NCBI RefSeq assembly: GCF_011170065.1
Contig: NZ_BLLH01000001.1
Span: forward strand, 248,001-312,000
Reading direction: 5' to 3'
DNA: 64,000 bases
Origin: Pseudolactococcus insecticola
Lineage (GTDB): Bacteria > Bacillota > Bacilli > Lactobacillales > Streptococcaceae
The position numbers and the translations under genes are program-made. Shown here one piece after another: positions 7,246 to 15,489 of the stretch. The notes below the pieces were generated by a model. That model worked only from the letters and a program-made list of their open reading frames with translations. It was not told where the DNA came from and ran no database searches. Within the stretch, counting starts at the first letter, position 1. Each line of letters opens with the position of its first letter.

Positions 7246-10203
7246 ATGGCAATAGAAGCAACGCAGGCGCAGGGGAAAATCTCTCAGCGCTATCATAAAC
7301 TTTACTCGGGCGTATCATTTTTTGAAAATGACATGATTTTTCTGAAACGTAAGGCTGATTTACACCCTGAAAAATTCGACTTGTCACGTCGTGCGACTGG
7401 TATCTATGAGAATGACTGGCTAGGTCATGACGGCAATTTTGCGGACTTTCAGAGTTTCGAGCATTCGTTTAACAAATGGTTTGCGAGTCTTGCGACAAAC
7501 TGGACGGCACACAATGCCTATCGTAGCTATAACGTGCTTGATGACTTCAGGCGCCTGCTGACATTTGCGGGCGTTGAGGAGCGTCTAAGTCGGCACAATA
7601 GTGTGGATAACACTGACGGCGCCTATATGGCACTTAGCCGTGCGGGTGATGATGCCCGTGAAATCACGTACAAGTACAAGTTTGACATGCAGACAGTCAC
7701 GCAGTACATGGCCTATATCACGCAAAACACGCAGCTACAAACAGAGTCAGTCATAGATGACGCTGACTGGTCTGATGACAATATCAATCAGCTCAATGCG
7801 GCGAAATTCTTGCGCTGGCAACTCAATCGTTACTTTGAGATGATGAAAAAAGATGTCTGGAATCAGTACTCAGGCACGTCAAAAGACTATACGACGTCAG
7901 AGTTCAACGATACTGTCCACACGACAAACAACTATGGCATCATGTTTTTCATGGAGCATGGCAAGCGTGTGACGGGTGCTTTGCCTGACATCACAGGGAG
8001 CGCAGAGGACGTGTTCACTGATAGCAATGACATGAGTCCGATTGATAGCGTCTATACGATAGATGGCAGTACACCAGAGTATGAAGCAGCACTCGCTCAG
8101 TATCAGGCGGATTTGGCAAAATACACAGCAGACTATGCCCAATATCAAGCAGACTATGCGGCGTATCAAGCTATTCTTTCGACATTAAAACAGGTCGCAA
8201 AAGGTAGTGGTCGGCATGATGTTGACCTTGACGCTGGGCAAAAAGTGACTTATACGGGTATGACGAACTTGGGGCAAATTTCTGTCCCAGGTAACAGTAT
8301 TGAGAAAAATACAGCACTTAGTTTAGAGGAAATTCGTGCGATATATCCTGACGATGATATACAGAGTGATTATATATCCTACTACATGACGAAAGTAGGA
8401 CAGTATGTCTGGTTGCGTGGTGTCGGGAAGTATGCGGGTGGTACGTTCGACGTCAAAGCGACGCTGAAAAAGATGGATAATGTAGACTATATCAAAATTT
8501 ACGGTTATGACACATTTACAACGATTATTCACGGAAAACCATCGCCAGTATCGGCAGAGTGGGAGTTTGCCTTTGTTGATAGCAAGACGAAAGAGGCGAT
8601 TAGTATCGAGCTGACAGGTAAGATTGAAGATATTGATGATGAGCAAGAGGTCAATATCGCAGGCGTCGTGTCTAGTGGTAGTTACGGATTTAATAGTGGC
8701 GCAACAGGCACGATATTGAGCGTGACTGCTGATGGTGCTATCAAGTCACAAAATATCGATGTCGAATATACAAACAACAGTAATATGGTCTTCCAATCAC
8801 CTATGACGAGCACGCTATCAGTCAAACTATATGGTGGTACAAATATTACAGTCGCAGTGTTCTCACTATTTGGCATCTCATCAGAAGTCGTCGATGAGCC
8901 TATCAAACCAGATAAACCGACTGAGCCAGAAAAGCCAGCGTCAACGACGGTCAGAGACATCAACACGGATTTGTGGTATGCACCGTTTGACTTGTCAGAA
9001 ATCTCGTTTACGTCATACGGCGAAAATGACTTTGTGGAGTTGACGGTCGTTGTGCCTGAGGGATTAGCCTATCAGAGCAAGGCTGAGGTCATTCAGCTTA
9101 ACACGTTGGGACAAAAAGACGGGACAACACTAGCGTTATCACCAAGCGTTGACAGTTTTAAAACCTATCAGATTGATGGTATCTATCAGTCTGGTGTGCC
9201 TGATGGTCATATCGCTTTTATCAATCTCGTCAACGATAGCAAGTTTAGAAACAACTGGACAAATCACAAGCTGTCAATCATTGGTACAGATACATGGCTG
9301 AATCTTGACGACTTGGCTTATGGTCGTCCGCAGAGTAATGTGGACAAAATCGGGCTTGCTGATGTGCCGTTTTTAGTCGGGACTGATCTGAATTACCAGC
9401 ATTTGCGTCCGTATAATGCTGAAGCAGATAGGCAATATCTGACGCCTAGTCCCTATCATAAGCAACTCACAAGTCCGAAAGTCGGCAGTCTCAATCGTGT
9501 CAAATATCGTGGCCGTGGCTTTAAGCTAAAAAACGATGTCAACACAGTCACGCTAGGCACGACTATCATGAAACAGCCACCACCGCTGAATATATCGACG
9601 CAGTGGTTTGACATTCATGGTGGATTTGATAACACTGGGCCGTATAGAAATGTCATCTTGGGAGGCAGTCCAAATGCGACCATGTACGGCAATATCCCAC
9701 TAGGTACAGCACACGCTAACGGCGTTGGCCAAGGTATCGGATTTGAAGTCATCAATAATGCACTGACGATCAGAATGAACTTGGTCGGCTATTCGGTGGA
9801 CGATGCAGGAAATTACAACAAAGATTCAAACTATGTGCATTATGGCGGCACATATGACTATAAGATACGTCTTGAGTGGTTGAAAGGGTCGACTTATACC
9901 TCGTTTTATGATCAAGTCGTCTTTTCACACGATGGATCGCAAGACTGGGATTTGGCTTATAAAGGCAACTGGCTGAGAACAGCTCAAAATTCGCAGTGGT
10001 CGAAGTCAGGTATCACGATTCCTGATGGTGTGACAAAAGTGCGTGCGACGATTTATGGTACTAATGCGACAATGGTGCAGTCAACAGAGTATAGCGTGAC
10101 GCCATACAAGCCAGCTGAGCCTGTCAAAGTGCCACTATCTATCGACATGAGCGACTATGATATTACGCTTGGCGTGATTGCAAGGGAGATTAGACACTTA
10201 TGA
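7246..10203 (+). CDS. large baseplate/tail protein with adhesin-like insert
   Basis: This 985-residue protein starts 2 nt after the tape measure stop, preceded by AAGGAGGTAAGC. Its position is that of the distal tail protein. Residues 1-260 are a folded domain I do not recognise. Residues about 277-310 form an Ala/Tyr/Gln heptad-like helix (EYEAALAQYQADLAKYTADY) that resembles the alanine-rich repeats of streptococcal antigen I/II adhesins. A beta-rich domain follows (about 320-550), then a Pro/Glu/Lys linker (KPDKPTEPEKP, about 555-565) and a second beta-rich part with a possible carbohydrate-binding fold. It may carry host recognition. Confidence 0.55.
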   Translation: MAIEATQAQGKISQRYHKLYSGVSFFENDMIFLKRKADLHPEKFDLSRRATGIYENDWLGHDGNFADFQSFEHSFNKWFASLATNWTAHNAYRSYNVLDDFRRLLTFAGVEERLSRHNSVDNTDGAYMALSRAGDDAREITYKYKFDMQTVTQYMAYITQNTQLQTESVIDDADWSDDNINQLNAAKFLRWQLNRYFEMMKKDVWNQYSGTSKDYTTSEFNDTVHTTNNYGIMFFMEHGKRVTGALPDITGSAEDVFTDSNDMSPIDSVYTIDGSTPEYEAALAQYQADLAKYTADYAQYQADYAAYQAILSTLKQVAKGSGRHDVDLDAGQKVTYTGMTNLGQISVPGNSIEKNTALSLEEIRAIYPDDDIQSDYISYYMTKVGQYVWLRGVGKYAGGTFDVKATLKKMDNVDYIKIYGYDTFTTIIHGKPSPVSAEWEFAFVDSKTKEAISIELTGKIEDIDDEQEVNIAGVVSSGSYGFNSGATGTILSVTADGAIKSQNIDVEYTNNSNMVFQSPMTSTLSVKLYGGTNITVAVFSLFGISSEVVDEPIKPDKPTEPEKPASTTVRDINTDLWYAPFDLSEISFTSYGENDFVELTVVVPEGLAYQSKAEVIQLNTLGQKDGTTLALSPSVDSFKTYQIDGIYQSGVPDGHIAFINLVNDSKFRNNWTNHKLSIIGTDTWLNLDDLAYGRPQSNVDKIGLADVPFLVGTDLNYQHLRPYNAEADRQYLTPSPYHKQLTSPKVGSLNRVKYRGRGFKLKNDVNTVTLGTTIMKQPPPLNISTQWFDIHGGFDNTGPYRNVILGGSPNATMYGNIPLGTAHANGVGQGIGFEVINNALTIRMNLVGYSVDDAGNYNKDSNYVHYGGTYDYKIRLEWLKGSTYTSFYDQVVFSHDGSQDWDLAYKGNWLRTAQNSQWSKSGITIPDGVTKVRATIYGTNATMVQSTEYSVTPYKPAEPVKVPLSIDMSDYDITLGVIAREIRHL

Positions 10204-11300
10204 TATTTACCAATCGTTTCGACGTCTTGTCTGTCCAATATGCGATAGATGAGACGGCGCTTGATACGTTTGAGTATGCGATAGACGGGTGGAATAGTCA
10301 GGTTCATCTATCTAGTCGTGAGAAGATACCAGAATATCGCTATATGGTCGCAAATAACATGCTGTTTGCTATCACAGACTATCAGCAGACTGAAACTGGT
10401 ACTGAGATAACAGCCGTTGACTTTATCCAAAAACGTGCTGAAAATCTGACCATCGGCAAAGGCACCTATACGCTGATACAACTCATTAGCAAAGTACAAG
10501 ATGATGTGCTAAGCAACCTTCACGGTCAGGCTAATCCGACGGTAGAAGTGACTGACGATGTGGACATCAGAACGGCGATTGATGACTGCGTGGCTGGATT
10601 TGCAGGCTATGTCAAAGTAGATAGTCGTATCAATCTGACGAACGCTGGCAACGGTCAGAACTTGTTTGTCGCAAGCGTTGAGGTGATAGGAGTTGACTGG
10701 GATAGCTACCAGCTCGCTGATAAGGTCTATGCCATGGAAGAATACGGCAGAAAGATTGATACAAATCCGCAGTATGATACGTCACGAGTCATCTTACAGC
10801 CGATTACAGGGATTGAGTCCAAAAATGCACTCTATTCATGGAAATCAAAGCTTTCTGCTGCTGACTATGAGGCGCTGAGATTTTACATCGACGGCGGAGA
10901 TGATACGGATAAAGAGCCGATTTCTGACGATGCAGCGAGTAATATTTTGATAAAGGCGATTGGCTTTTCACGGGGTGTCTTTAGCAAAGCAATCGGCAGC
11001 ACGCAGATTATCAATAAATCAGGCGTCAATGATGGTATCGCTTATACACTATCAGACGTGGACTTTGCAAGCTATAACATCACGAGAACTCGGGTGCTGA
11101 AAAACATTCTCAGCCAGTACAACGGATTTACACTGGACAATATGGCGGTCAAGCCAGAGATGCGCAACCAGTTTCTCATGGGTGTCAACGGGCTTGATCT
11201 GTATGTGCCATATTCGTACACGATTGACTGTAAGGAATGGCTGATTTCGTCGGCTGACTTTATCTTGGTCAATACGTTAAGGGAGTTTAGTGATGACTGA
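10200..11300 (+). CDS. tail/baseplate protein, unrecognised
   Basis: A 366-residue protein whose ATG overlaps the previous stop (ATGA at 10200-10203). The N-terminus (MIFTNRFDVLSVQYAIDETALDTFEYAIDGWN) and the hydrophilic body lack signal peptide or membrane segments. By position it corresponds to the tail-associated or hub protein, but I see no lysozyme, peptidase or CHAP motif. Its last codons overlap the start of the metzincin-like gene, so the two are translationally coupled. The tail role is inferred from order only. Confidence 0.5.
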   Translation: MIFTNRFDVLSVQYAIDETALDTFEYAIDGWNSQVHLSSREKIPEYRYMVANNMLFAITDYQQTETGTEITAVDFIQKRAENLTIGKGTYTLIQLISKVQDDVLSNLHGQANPTVEVTDDVDIRTAIDDCVAGFAGYVKVDSRINLTNAGNGQNLFVASVEVIGVDWDSYQLADKVYAMEEYGRKIDTNPQYDTSRVILQPITGIESKNALYSWKSKLSAADYEALRFYIDGGDDTDKEPISDDAASNILIKAIGFSRGVFSKAIGSTQIINKSGVNDGIAYTLSDVDFASYNITRTRVLKNILSQYNGFTLDNMAVKPEMRNQFLMGVNGLDLYVPYSYTIDCKEWLISSADFILVNTLREFSDD

Positions 11301-11592
11301 TGCTGACGAAGCAATAAAAAAAGCCAAGGCTTATTGGCAAAAATACGGCTATGAGACTGACGACATCATGATTATCTTGCGAGATAGCGGCAGATATAGC
11401 CCAGAGCTTATCGGCTATCAGAAATCACGGCAGGTAGTCGTTTATCTGGATAAGGCAGCAAGCTATCAAGTTGATTTGGCAGTCGCCATTGCCCACGAAA
11501 TCGGACATGTTTACGGCATTAGGCACTATGACACAGACCACGCTATCATGCGTGGCACAGCAAAAGAACTGAAAGGACTAAGACTATTATGA
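11293..11592 (+). CDS. minimal metzincin-like zinc metalloprotease
   Basis: The protein has about 99 residues (a GTG one codon earlier is possible). Near the C-terminus it carries HEIGHVYGIRH, an exact HExxHxxGxxH zinc-binding signature of metzincins, followed by IMRG, which could supply the Met-turn. A single beta/alpha region precedes it. This is close to the smallest size in which that fold could be built. It lies between baseplate and lysis genes and overlaps both neighbours. Possible roles are processing of a tail protein or cutting a surface protein of the host; both are inference. No signal peptide is present. Confidence 0.65.
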   Translation: MTDADEAIKKAKAYWQKYGYETDDIMIILRDSGRYSPELIGYQKSRQVVVYLDKAASYQVDLAVAIAHEIGHVYGIRHYDTDHAIMRGTAKELKGLRLL

Positions 11593-12026
11593 ATAATTTA
11601 ACAAAATACGAAGGTGCAAAGCGCACAACGAACGGCAAAACGGTCAGAATCGACCATGAGACTATCAAACCGCAGTGGTTTGAAGAATCTGAAAAAGAAA
11701 TCATCATCTTTGAAAAAGTGCTTGAGCATGACAACTACAAAGCATACTTTGCGCTTGACTGGTTGGATAAGCATGTCACGATTAAATCAGTTGCTCAGGA
11801 GGACGAGAAAGCGCCTGCGGCTGACGTTAGCGTTGACGATACACAATTAGCCACGTTTGCGTCCGAAACGCCTGAGAGCGATTCTGACGAGTCTGACGTT
11901 GTAGAAAAACAAGACTTGTCAAAGCTTTCATATCAGGAACTGCGCAAACTCGCCAAATCAAAAGGTCTGACGTTTGAAAAAGCGCCGAAAACTGATGAAC
12001 TTTTGAAAGCTTTGGAGGGTGCTTGA
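11589..12026 (+). CDS. phage protein with C-terminal HeH/SAP-like motif
   Basis: A 145-residue acidic protein overlapping the metzincin-like gene by 4 nt (ATGA). The N-terminal half is mixed; residues 75-108 are low-complexity and Asp/Glu/Ser-rich. The last 36 residues (LSKLSYQELRKLAKSKGLTF and on) form a helix-extended loop-helix of the SAP/HeH kind, common at the ends of small phage proteins and sometimes binding nucleic acid. Position just before the holin suggests a tail or lysis accessory role. The function is unknown. Confidence 0.5.
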   Translation: MNNLTKYEGAKRTTNGKTVRIDHETIKPQWFEESEKEIIIFEKVLEHDNYKAYFALDWLDKHVTIKSVAQEDEKAPAADVSVDDTQLATFASETPESDSDESDVVEKQDLSKLSYQELRKLAKSKGLTFEKAPKTDELLKALEGA

Positions 12027-12478
12027 TGTTTTTGTTTAATCAAATTATCTTGTTTTTCGACAAGCACGGCATGGAGATGTCGATGATACTGCTCATGTTG
12101 ACGGTGGTGGATACCTTGCTGGCACTGATTGCCAGAAATAAAAACGGCAATCACTTTCTATCGCACAAACTGGCGTCGGGTTTCTTTGTCAACTTTGTCT
12201 TTTCGATGGTGCCTGCGGTCGTCTATGCGTTTGATGTCGGACTTGAAATGCTGCATGGCAATACGACGTCAGGGACAGATTTGATGGTCATTGCACAATT
12301 ATTGCCATTTATCGTCTATTTCATCGTATCGGCTTCAAGCATCGTGGCATGGATTCGCATTCTTGTGCCTGAAACAACTAATATCATCTGGAAAATCATC
12401 AGCTATATCCTGCCAAATCTAGGCGGTGAAGTAGCAAAAAAACTAAATGAAATGTCAAAGGAGAAAACAAATGACTAA
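12023..12478 (+). CDS. phage holin
   Basis: A 151-residue membrane protein with three hydrophobic segments at about residues 20-37, 50-72 and 90-115, separated by short charged loops (ARNKNGNHFLSHK), and a charged C-terminal tail ending KKLNEMSKEKTND. It lies directly upstream of the endolysin and overlaps it by 8 nt, the usual holin-lysin pair. Holins of this kind gather in the cytoplasmic membrane and open it at the programmed lysis time. The topology call is from hydrophobicity by eye. Confidence 0.8.
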   Translation: MMFLFNQIILFFDKHGMEMSMILLMLTVVDTLLALIARNKNGNHFLSHKLASGFFVNFVFSMVPAVVYAFDVGLEMLHGNTTSGTDLMVIAQLLPFIVYFIVSASSIVAWIRILVPETTNIIWKIISYILPNLGGEVAKKLNEMSKEKTND

Positions 12479-13295
12479 AAATATCGATGGCGACATCTAC
12501 AGTGATCTGATCACATCAGCTAATCCAAATGTAATGAACAGCTCGCCTGAGCGTGCAAAGATTGACCGCATCGTGATTCATCATAATGCGACGACGAACA
12601 AAGATGTTGCGATGAATACATGGCTAAAAGGTGGTGCTGCGAATACGTCGGCACACTATGAAATCGCTGACGGCGAGATTATCGGCTGCGTCGGTGAAAA
12701 CTTCACAGCATGGCATGCTGGTAACTGGGACATGAACCTGCGCTCAATCGGACTTGAGCACAAAAACTCAACCATGGCGCCAAGCTGGCAAGTCTCTGAG
12801 GCGACGATGAACGCATCAGCTAAGCTCATCGCTGATATCTGCAAGCGCTATGCAATTCCAATCGACCGAACGCACATCATCAAGCACTCTGAGGTCTATG
12901 CGACAGCCTGCCCAGGCGGCCTAAACATTGACGAACTTGTCAAACGCGCCAAAGCGATTGCAAGTCCTGCCCCAGCGACGCCTGCAAAAACAGCAGCACC
13001 CGCTGAAACTGTGCTCAAAAACTCAAATCTAGGACACTGGACGACAGTTAAAATCGCTAAAACGGCAAATACTGTACAAGCTTTGGGGCAAATCCCACAA
13101 GCAACGGCTGACGCACAGTCTAAGCAGTTGATTGCTGGTCGTGGTCACCTCTATCGCACAGTCGGAAAAGGTATCCCTGTTAATATTTCAAACTCAAAAA
13201 TGGCCTACTGGGTCACGATTGACAACTCTGATTCATTGTCGAAAACGACTAACATGACCTTGTTTGTGCTTGAGCAAGATTTAGTGAAGGCGTGA
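12471..13295 (+). CDS. endolysin, N-acetylmuramoyl-L-alanine amidase
   Basis: The start ATG 12471 follows AAAGGAGAAAACAA; an upstream in-frame ATG at 12447 lacks a site. The 275-residue product has an Amidase_2 domain (about residues 1-170): zinc ligands are visible in IVIHHNAT and in HIIKHSEVYATACPGG, with SAHYEI and WHAGNWDMN between. A Pro/Ala linker (SPAPATPAKTAAPAET) leads to a C-terminal domain of about 95 residues, probably wall binding. It cleaves the bond between N-acetylmuramic acid and L-alanine at lysis. It is the last gene of the late operon. Confidence 0.9.
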   Translation: MTKNIDGDIYSDLITSANPNVMNSSPERAKIDRIVIHHNATTNKDVAMNTWLKGGAANTSAHYEIADGEIIGCVGENFTAWHAGNWDMNLRSIGLEHKNSTMAPSWQVSEATMNASAKLIADICKRYAIPIDRTHIIKHSEVYATACPGGLNIDELVKRAKAIASPAPATPAKTAAPAETVLKNSNLGHWTTVKIAKTANTVQALGQIPQATADAQSKQLIAGRGHLYRTVGKGIPVNISNSKMAYWVTIDNSDSLSKTTNMTLFVLEQDLVKA

Positions 13296-13353
13296 TTGAA
13301 TGTGCTAAGCATCCACACAAAAAGGCTGAGATGAAAGGCTAAAAATCATTGTG

Positions 13354-13387
13354 AACCAGTCGCTTGTTTGAGCGGCTGGTTTTTTTG
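13354..13387 (+). terminator. strong terminator after the phage lysis cassette
   Basis: AACCAGTCGC and GCGGCTGGTT form a 10-bp stem, with one G-U, around a short loop, followed by TTTTTT. It ends the late phage operon. Confidence 0.9.
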
Positions 13388-13424
13388 TGATGTAAAAAAT
13401 AATTTAAAAAAATAAAGTTTACGC

Positions 13425-13453
13425 TTGACACGTTATACTACATGTAGTATAAT
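13425..13453 (+). promoter_or_regulatory. consensus promoter with 20-bp palindromic operator
   Basis: TTGACA (13425-13430), a 17-nt spacer and TATAAT (13448-13453) form a perfect sigma-A promoter. The spacer and -10 are covered by the perfect palindrome TTATACTACATGTAGTATAA (13433-13452), the shape of an operator for a dimeric repressor that would block RNA polymerase. It drives the gene block from 13486 to 17482. The repressor is not identifiable in the window. Confidence 0.85.
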
Positions 13454-13485
13454 AAATATATAAAGTAAAGAAAGAGGAAAACAAA

Positions 13486-13893
13486 ATGAACAAACTAATC
13501 CAAAAATACGAAACAGCTCTAAGAGATAACGAAACTCCGAAAGTCGACAAAAGAACAACGTTTGGACGCTATCTTAAACAATTTGACAAATATGTGCAGT
13601 ATTCAGATGGATATTTGCTCGGTGTCGTAAAAAGTGGCTGGGAATATGAACATTTCAATGAAATAAAATACACACTCCACAATTTAAAAACTGGTCAAAA
13701 CTGGCGGATACTTGCGACACTTGACGGTGAATTTAAGCATTACGGCGACGATGGTGGTGCAGTAATTGATAACATCACAAATACTATGAGAGGACTGAAA
13801 AAATATCAACTTTTAAATAAAAATAAAGAAACTCTAACTGGAAATGACATTCAAGAAATGATCACAGGATTTAATTCTGGAGATATGATTTAA
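13486..13893 (+). CDS. unrecognised phage protein
   Basis: A 135-residue protein starting at ATG 13486 after AAAGAGGAAAAC, first in the operon behind the palindromic promoter. It is rich in Lys, Tyr and Asn with no membrane segment. The pattern GGAVIDNITNTMRGLKKYQLL near residue 90 is helical. No motif tells its function. AT content is higher than in the late phage genes upstream, which suggests a different origin for this block. Confidence 0.55.
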   Translation: MNKLIQKYETALRDNETPKVDKRTTFGRYLKQFDKYVQYSDGYLLGVVKSGWEYEHFNEIKYTLHNLKTGQNWRILATLDGEFKHYGDDGGAVIDNITNTMRGLKKYQLLNKNKETLTGNDIQEMITGFNSGDMI

Positions 13894-13910
13894 ATAGAAA
13901 AGAGGAAAAT

Positions 13911-14255
13911 ATGAGTTTTGGAATCACAATTAAAATAAACAGCAATCAAATTGCTAAAGAATACGGAAAAGTAACGCTTATAAAGCTGCCACATTCTAGT
14001 GGACATAGTGGCAAGGCGGTTATGATTGCCACAAGATATATAAATTGGGATAGCATTTGGTTGCACCCTGACTGGAGTTATCAGATTAAATCTGGCAAAC
14101 AGTATCATAACGATTATGCTGAGTGGAGCGCTGACGAAGTAATGCAGGCGTTTGGATCTAATATCGAAGACACTGAAACTTACTTGAAAGTCGATAAGCC
14201 TGATAGATTGGAGTTTTCGCATGAAATTGACGGATTTGCAGAAGAAAGCGATTGA
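13911..14255 (+). CDS. unrecognised phage protein
   Basis: A 114-residue protein beginning 17 nt after the previous stop, with GAAAAGAGGAAAATATG. Its end overlaps the SNF2-type gene by 35 nt. It contains several Trp (NWDSIWLHPDWSYQ) in a compact region. No catalytic motif is visible. Close coupling with the helicase gene suggests that they act together, but the function is unknown. Confidence 0.55.
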   Translation: MSFGITIKINSNQIAKEYGKVTLIKLPHSSGHSGKAVMIATRYINWDSIWLHPDWSYQIKSGKQYHNDYAEWSADEVMQAFGSNIEDTETYLKVDKPDRLEFSHEIDGFAEESD

Positions 14256-15489
14256 AAAGTTTGAAAACAAAAATTTCGGCGCCTTGTTTATGGACGTTGG
14301 GACGGGGAAAACGCTGACAGCGATAGAGCTTATCAAGTCGAAGAAAAATAGAGACTTTTGCCTATTTATCACAAAAGCAAGTTTGATAAAGCAGACTAGA
14401 AAGGAGTTTGAAAAACATGGACTAGACGACGTCAAGTTTGTAAGTTATGAAGCAATCGCAATGTCTGACAGGATCTATATAGAGCTGCTAGATGAGCTTT
14501 CAATGTACGAGAATATCTTTGTCATAGCAGACGAGAGCACAGCGCTTAAAAACGAGAGCAAGACAGCGCAGCGCTGCCTTGAGATTAGAAAGCGTTGCAA
14601 GTATGCACTGATCATGACAGCGACGCCAATCACAAAGGACGAGCTAGACTTATACAATCAGCTTGAATTTCTAAGCCAAAATATCTTGAGAATGTCAAAA
14701 GGTGATTTTATCAAGAATTTTTACGAAAAAATAACGTACAAAAAGAAGGGAGAAAGTGAGAAAAGTTTTTTGAAATTTTCTGACGTGAATAAAAGCTATC
14801 TGCAAAATATCCTAGACCTCATCGCAATCTACGGCGAAATCAACATTGACTTCGAGATAACCGAAACAAGTATCACAGTCGAGCCAGACGATGAGACAGC
14901 AGACGGCTATTTGAAAAATCGTGATGAATTTATCGAGACAATCACAAAGATTGGATTTGAAAACGGGGAGCTGCTGAATTTCTTGCAATTTGCAAATAAA
15001 ACTTTTTCGATTGATAAAAACAAAAACATGGCAGTTGCTGACTATGCTAGAAACAAGAAGCTGATCGTATTCACGAATTATCTGGAGGAGCACAGACAGA
15101 TTGTTGAAAATCTGGATAGATGTTTTGCGATTACAGGCGCAACAAAGTTAGCAGATAGAGAGCGCATCATTCAGTACTGGAAAGAAAGCGAGTGCGCACC
15201 ACTCATCATCATGCTTGGCGTCGGAGGTCATGGACTGAATCTGCAGTACACTGACGAGATTGTCTTTTCATCAATCAGCTTTGACTGGGAGAAGATGGAG
15301 CAGGCGAAGGGACGCATATCAAGGCTTGGGCAGACTGCGCGTGAGCTGAAACACACCTATATCTTGTGCAGCTCGCCGATTTCTGAAATGATTCAGGAAA
15401 ACTTGGCAAAAAAACAAGGATTGATAAACTCGCTGGAAAACGAGGTCAAGGACTACTTTGAAAAGGAGATAAAGAATGAACGTTTATGA
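14221..15489 (+). CDS. SNF2-type DEAD-like helicase/ATPase
   Basis: This 422-residue protein has clear superfamily 2 motifs: Walker A MDVGTGKT (about 24-31), ADES for motif II (about 105), TATP for motif III (about 138) and, in the second RecA-like domain, KLIVFTNYLEEHRQI, VGGHGLNLQY and QAKGRISRLGQ (motif VI). It is short for an SNF2 protein, lacking extra domains. Such helicases are common in phages before the terminase genes. It overlaps the next gene by 14 nt. It may remodel DNA-protein complexes; the target is unknown. Confidence 0.85.
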   Translation: MKLTDLQKKAIEKFENKNFGALFMDVGTGKTLTAIELIKSKKNRDFCLFITKASLIKQTRKEFEKHGLDDVKFVSYEAIAMSDRIYIELLDELSMYENIFVIADESTALKNESKTAQRCLEIRKRCKYALIMTATPITKDELDLYNQLEFLSQNILRMSKGDFIKNFYEKITYKKKGESEKSFLKFSDVNKSYLQNILDLIAIYGEINIDFEITETSITVEPDDETADGYLKNRDEFIETITKIGFENGELLNFLQFANKTFSIDKNKNMAVADYARNKKLIVFTNYLEEHRQIVENLDRCFAITGATKLADRERIIQYWKESECAPLIIMLGVGGHGLNLQYTDEIVFSSISFDWEKMEQAKGRISRLGQTARELKHTYILCSSPISEMIQENLAKKQGLINSLENEVKDYFEKEIKNERL

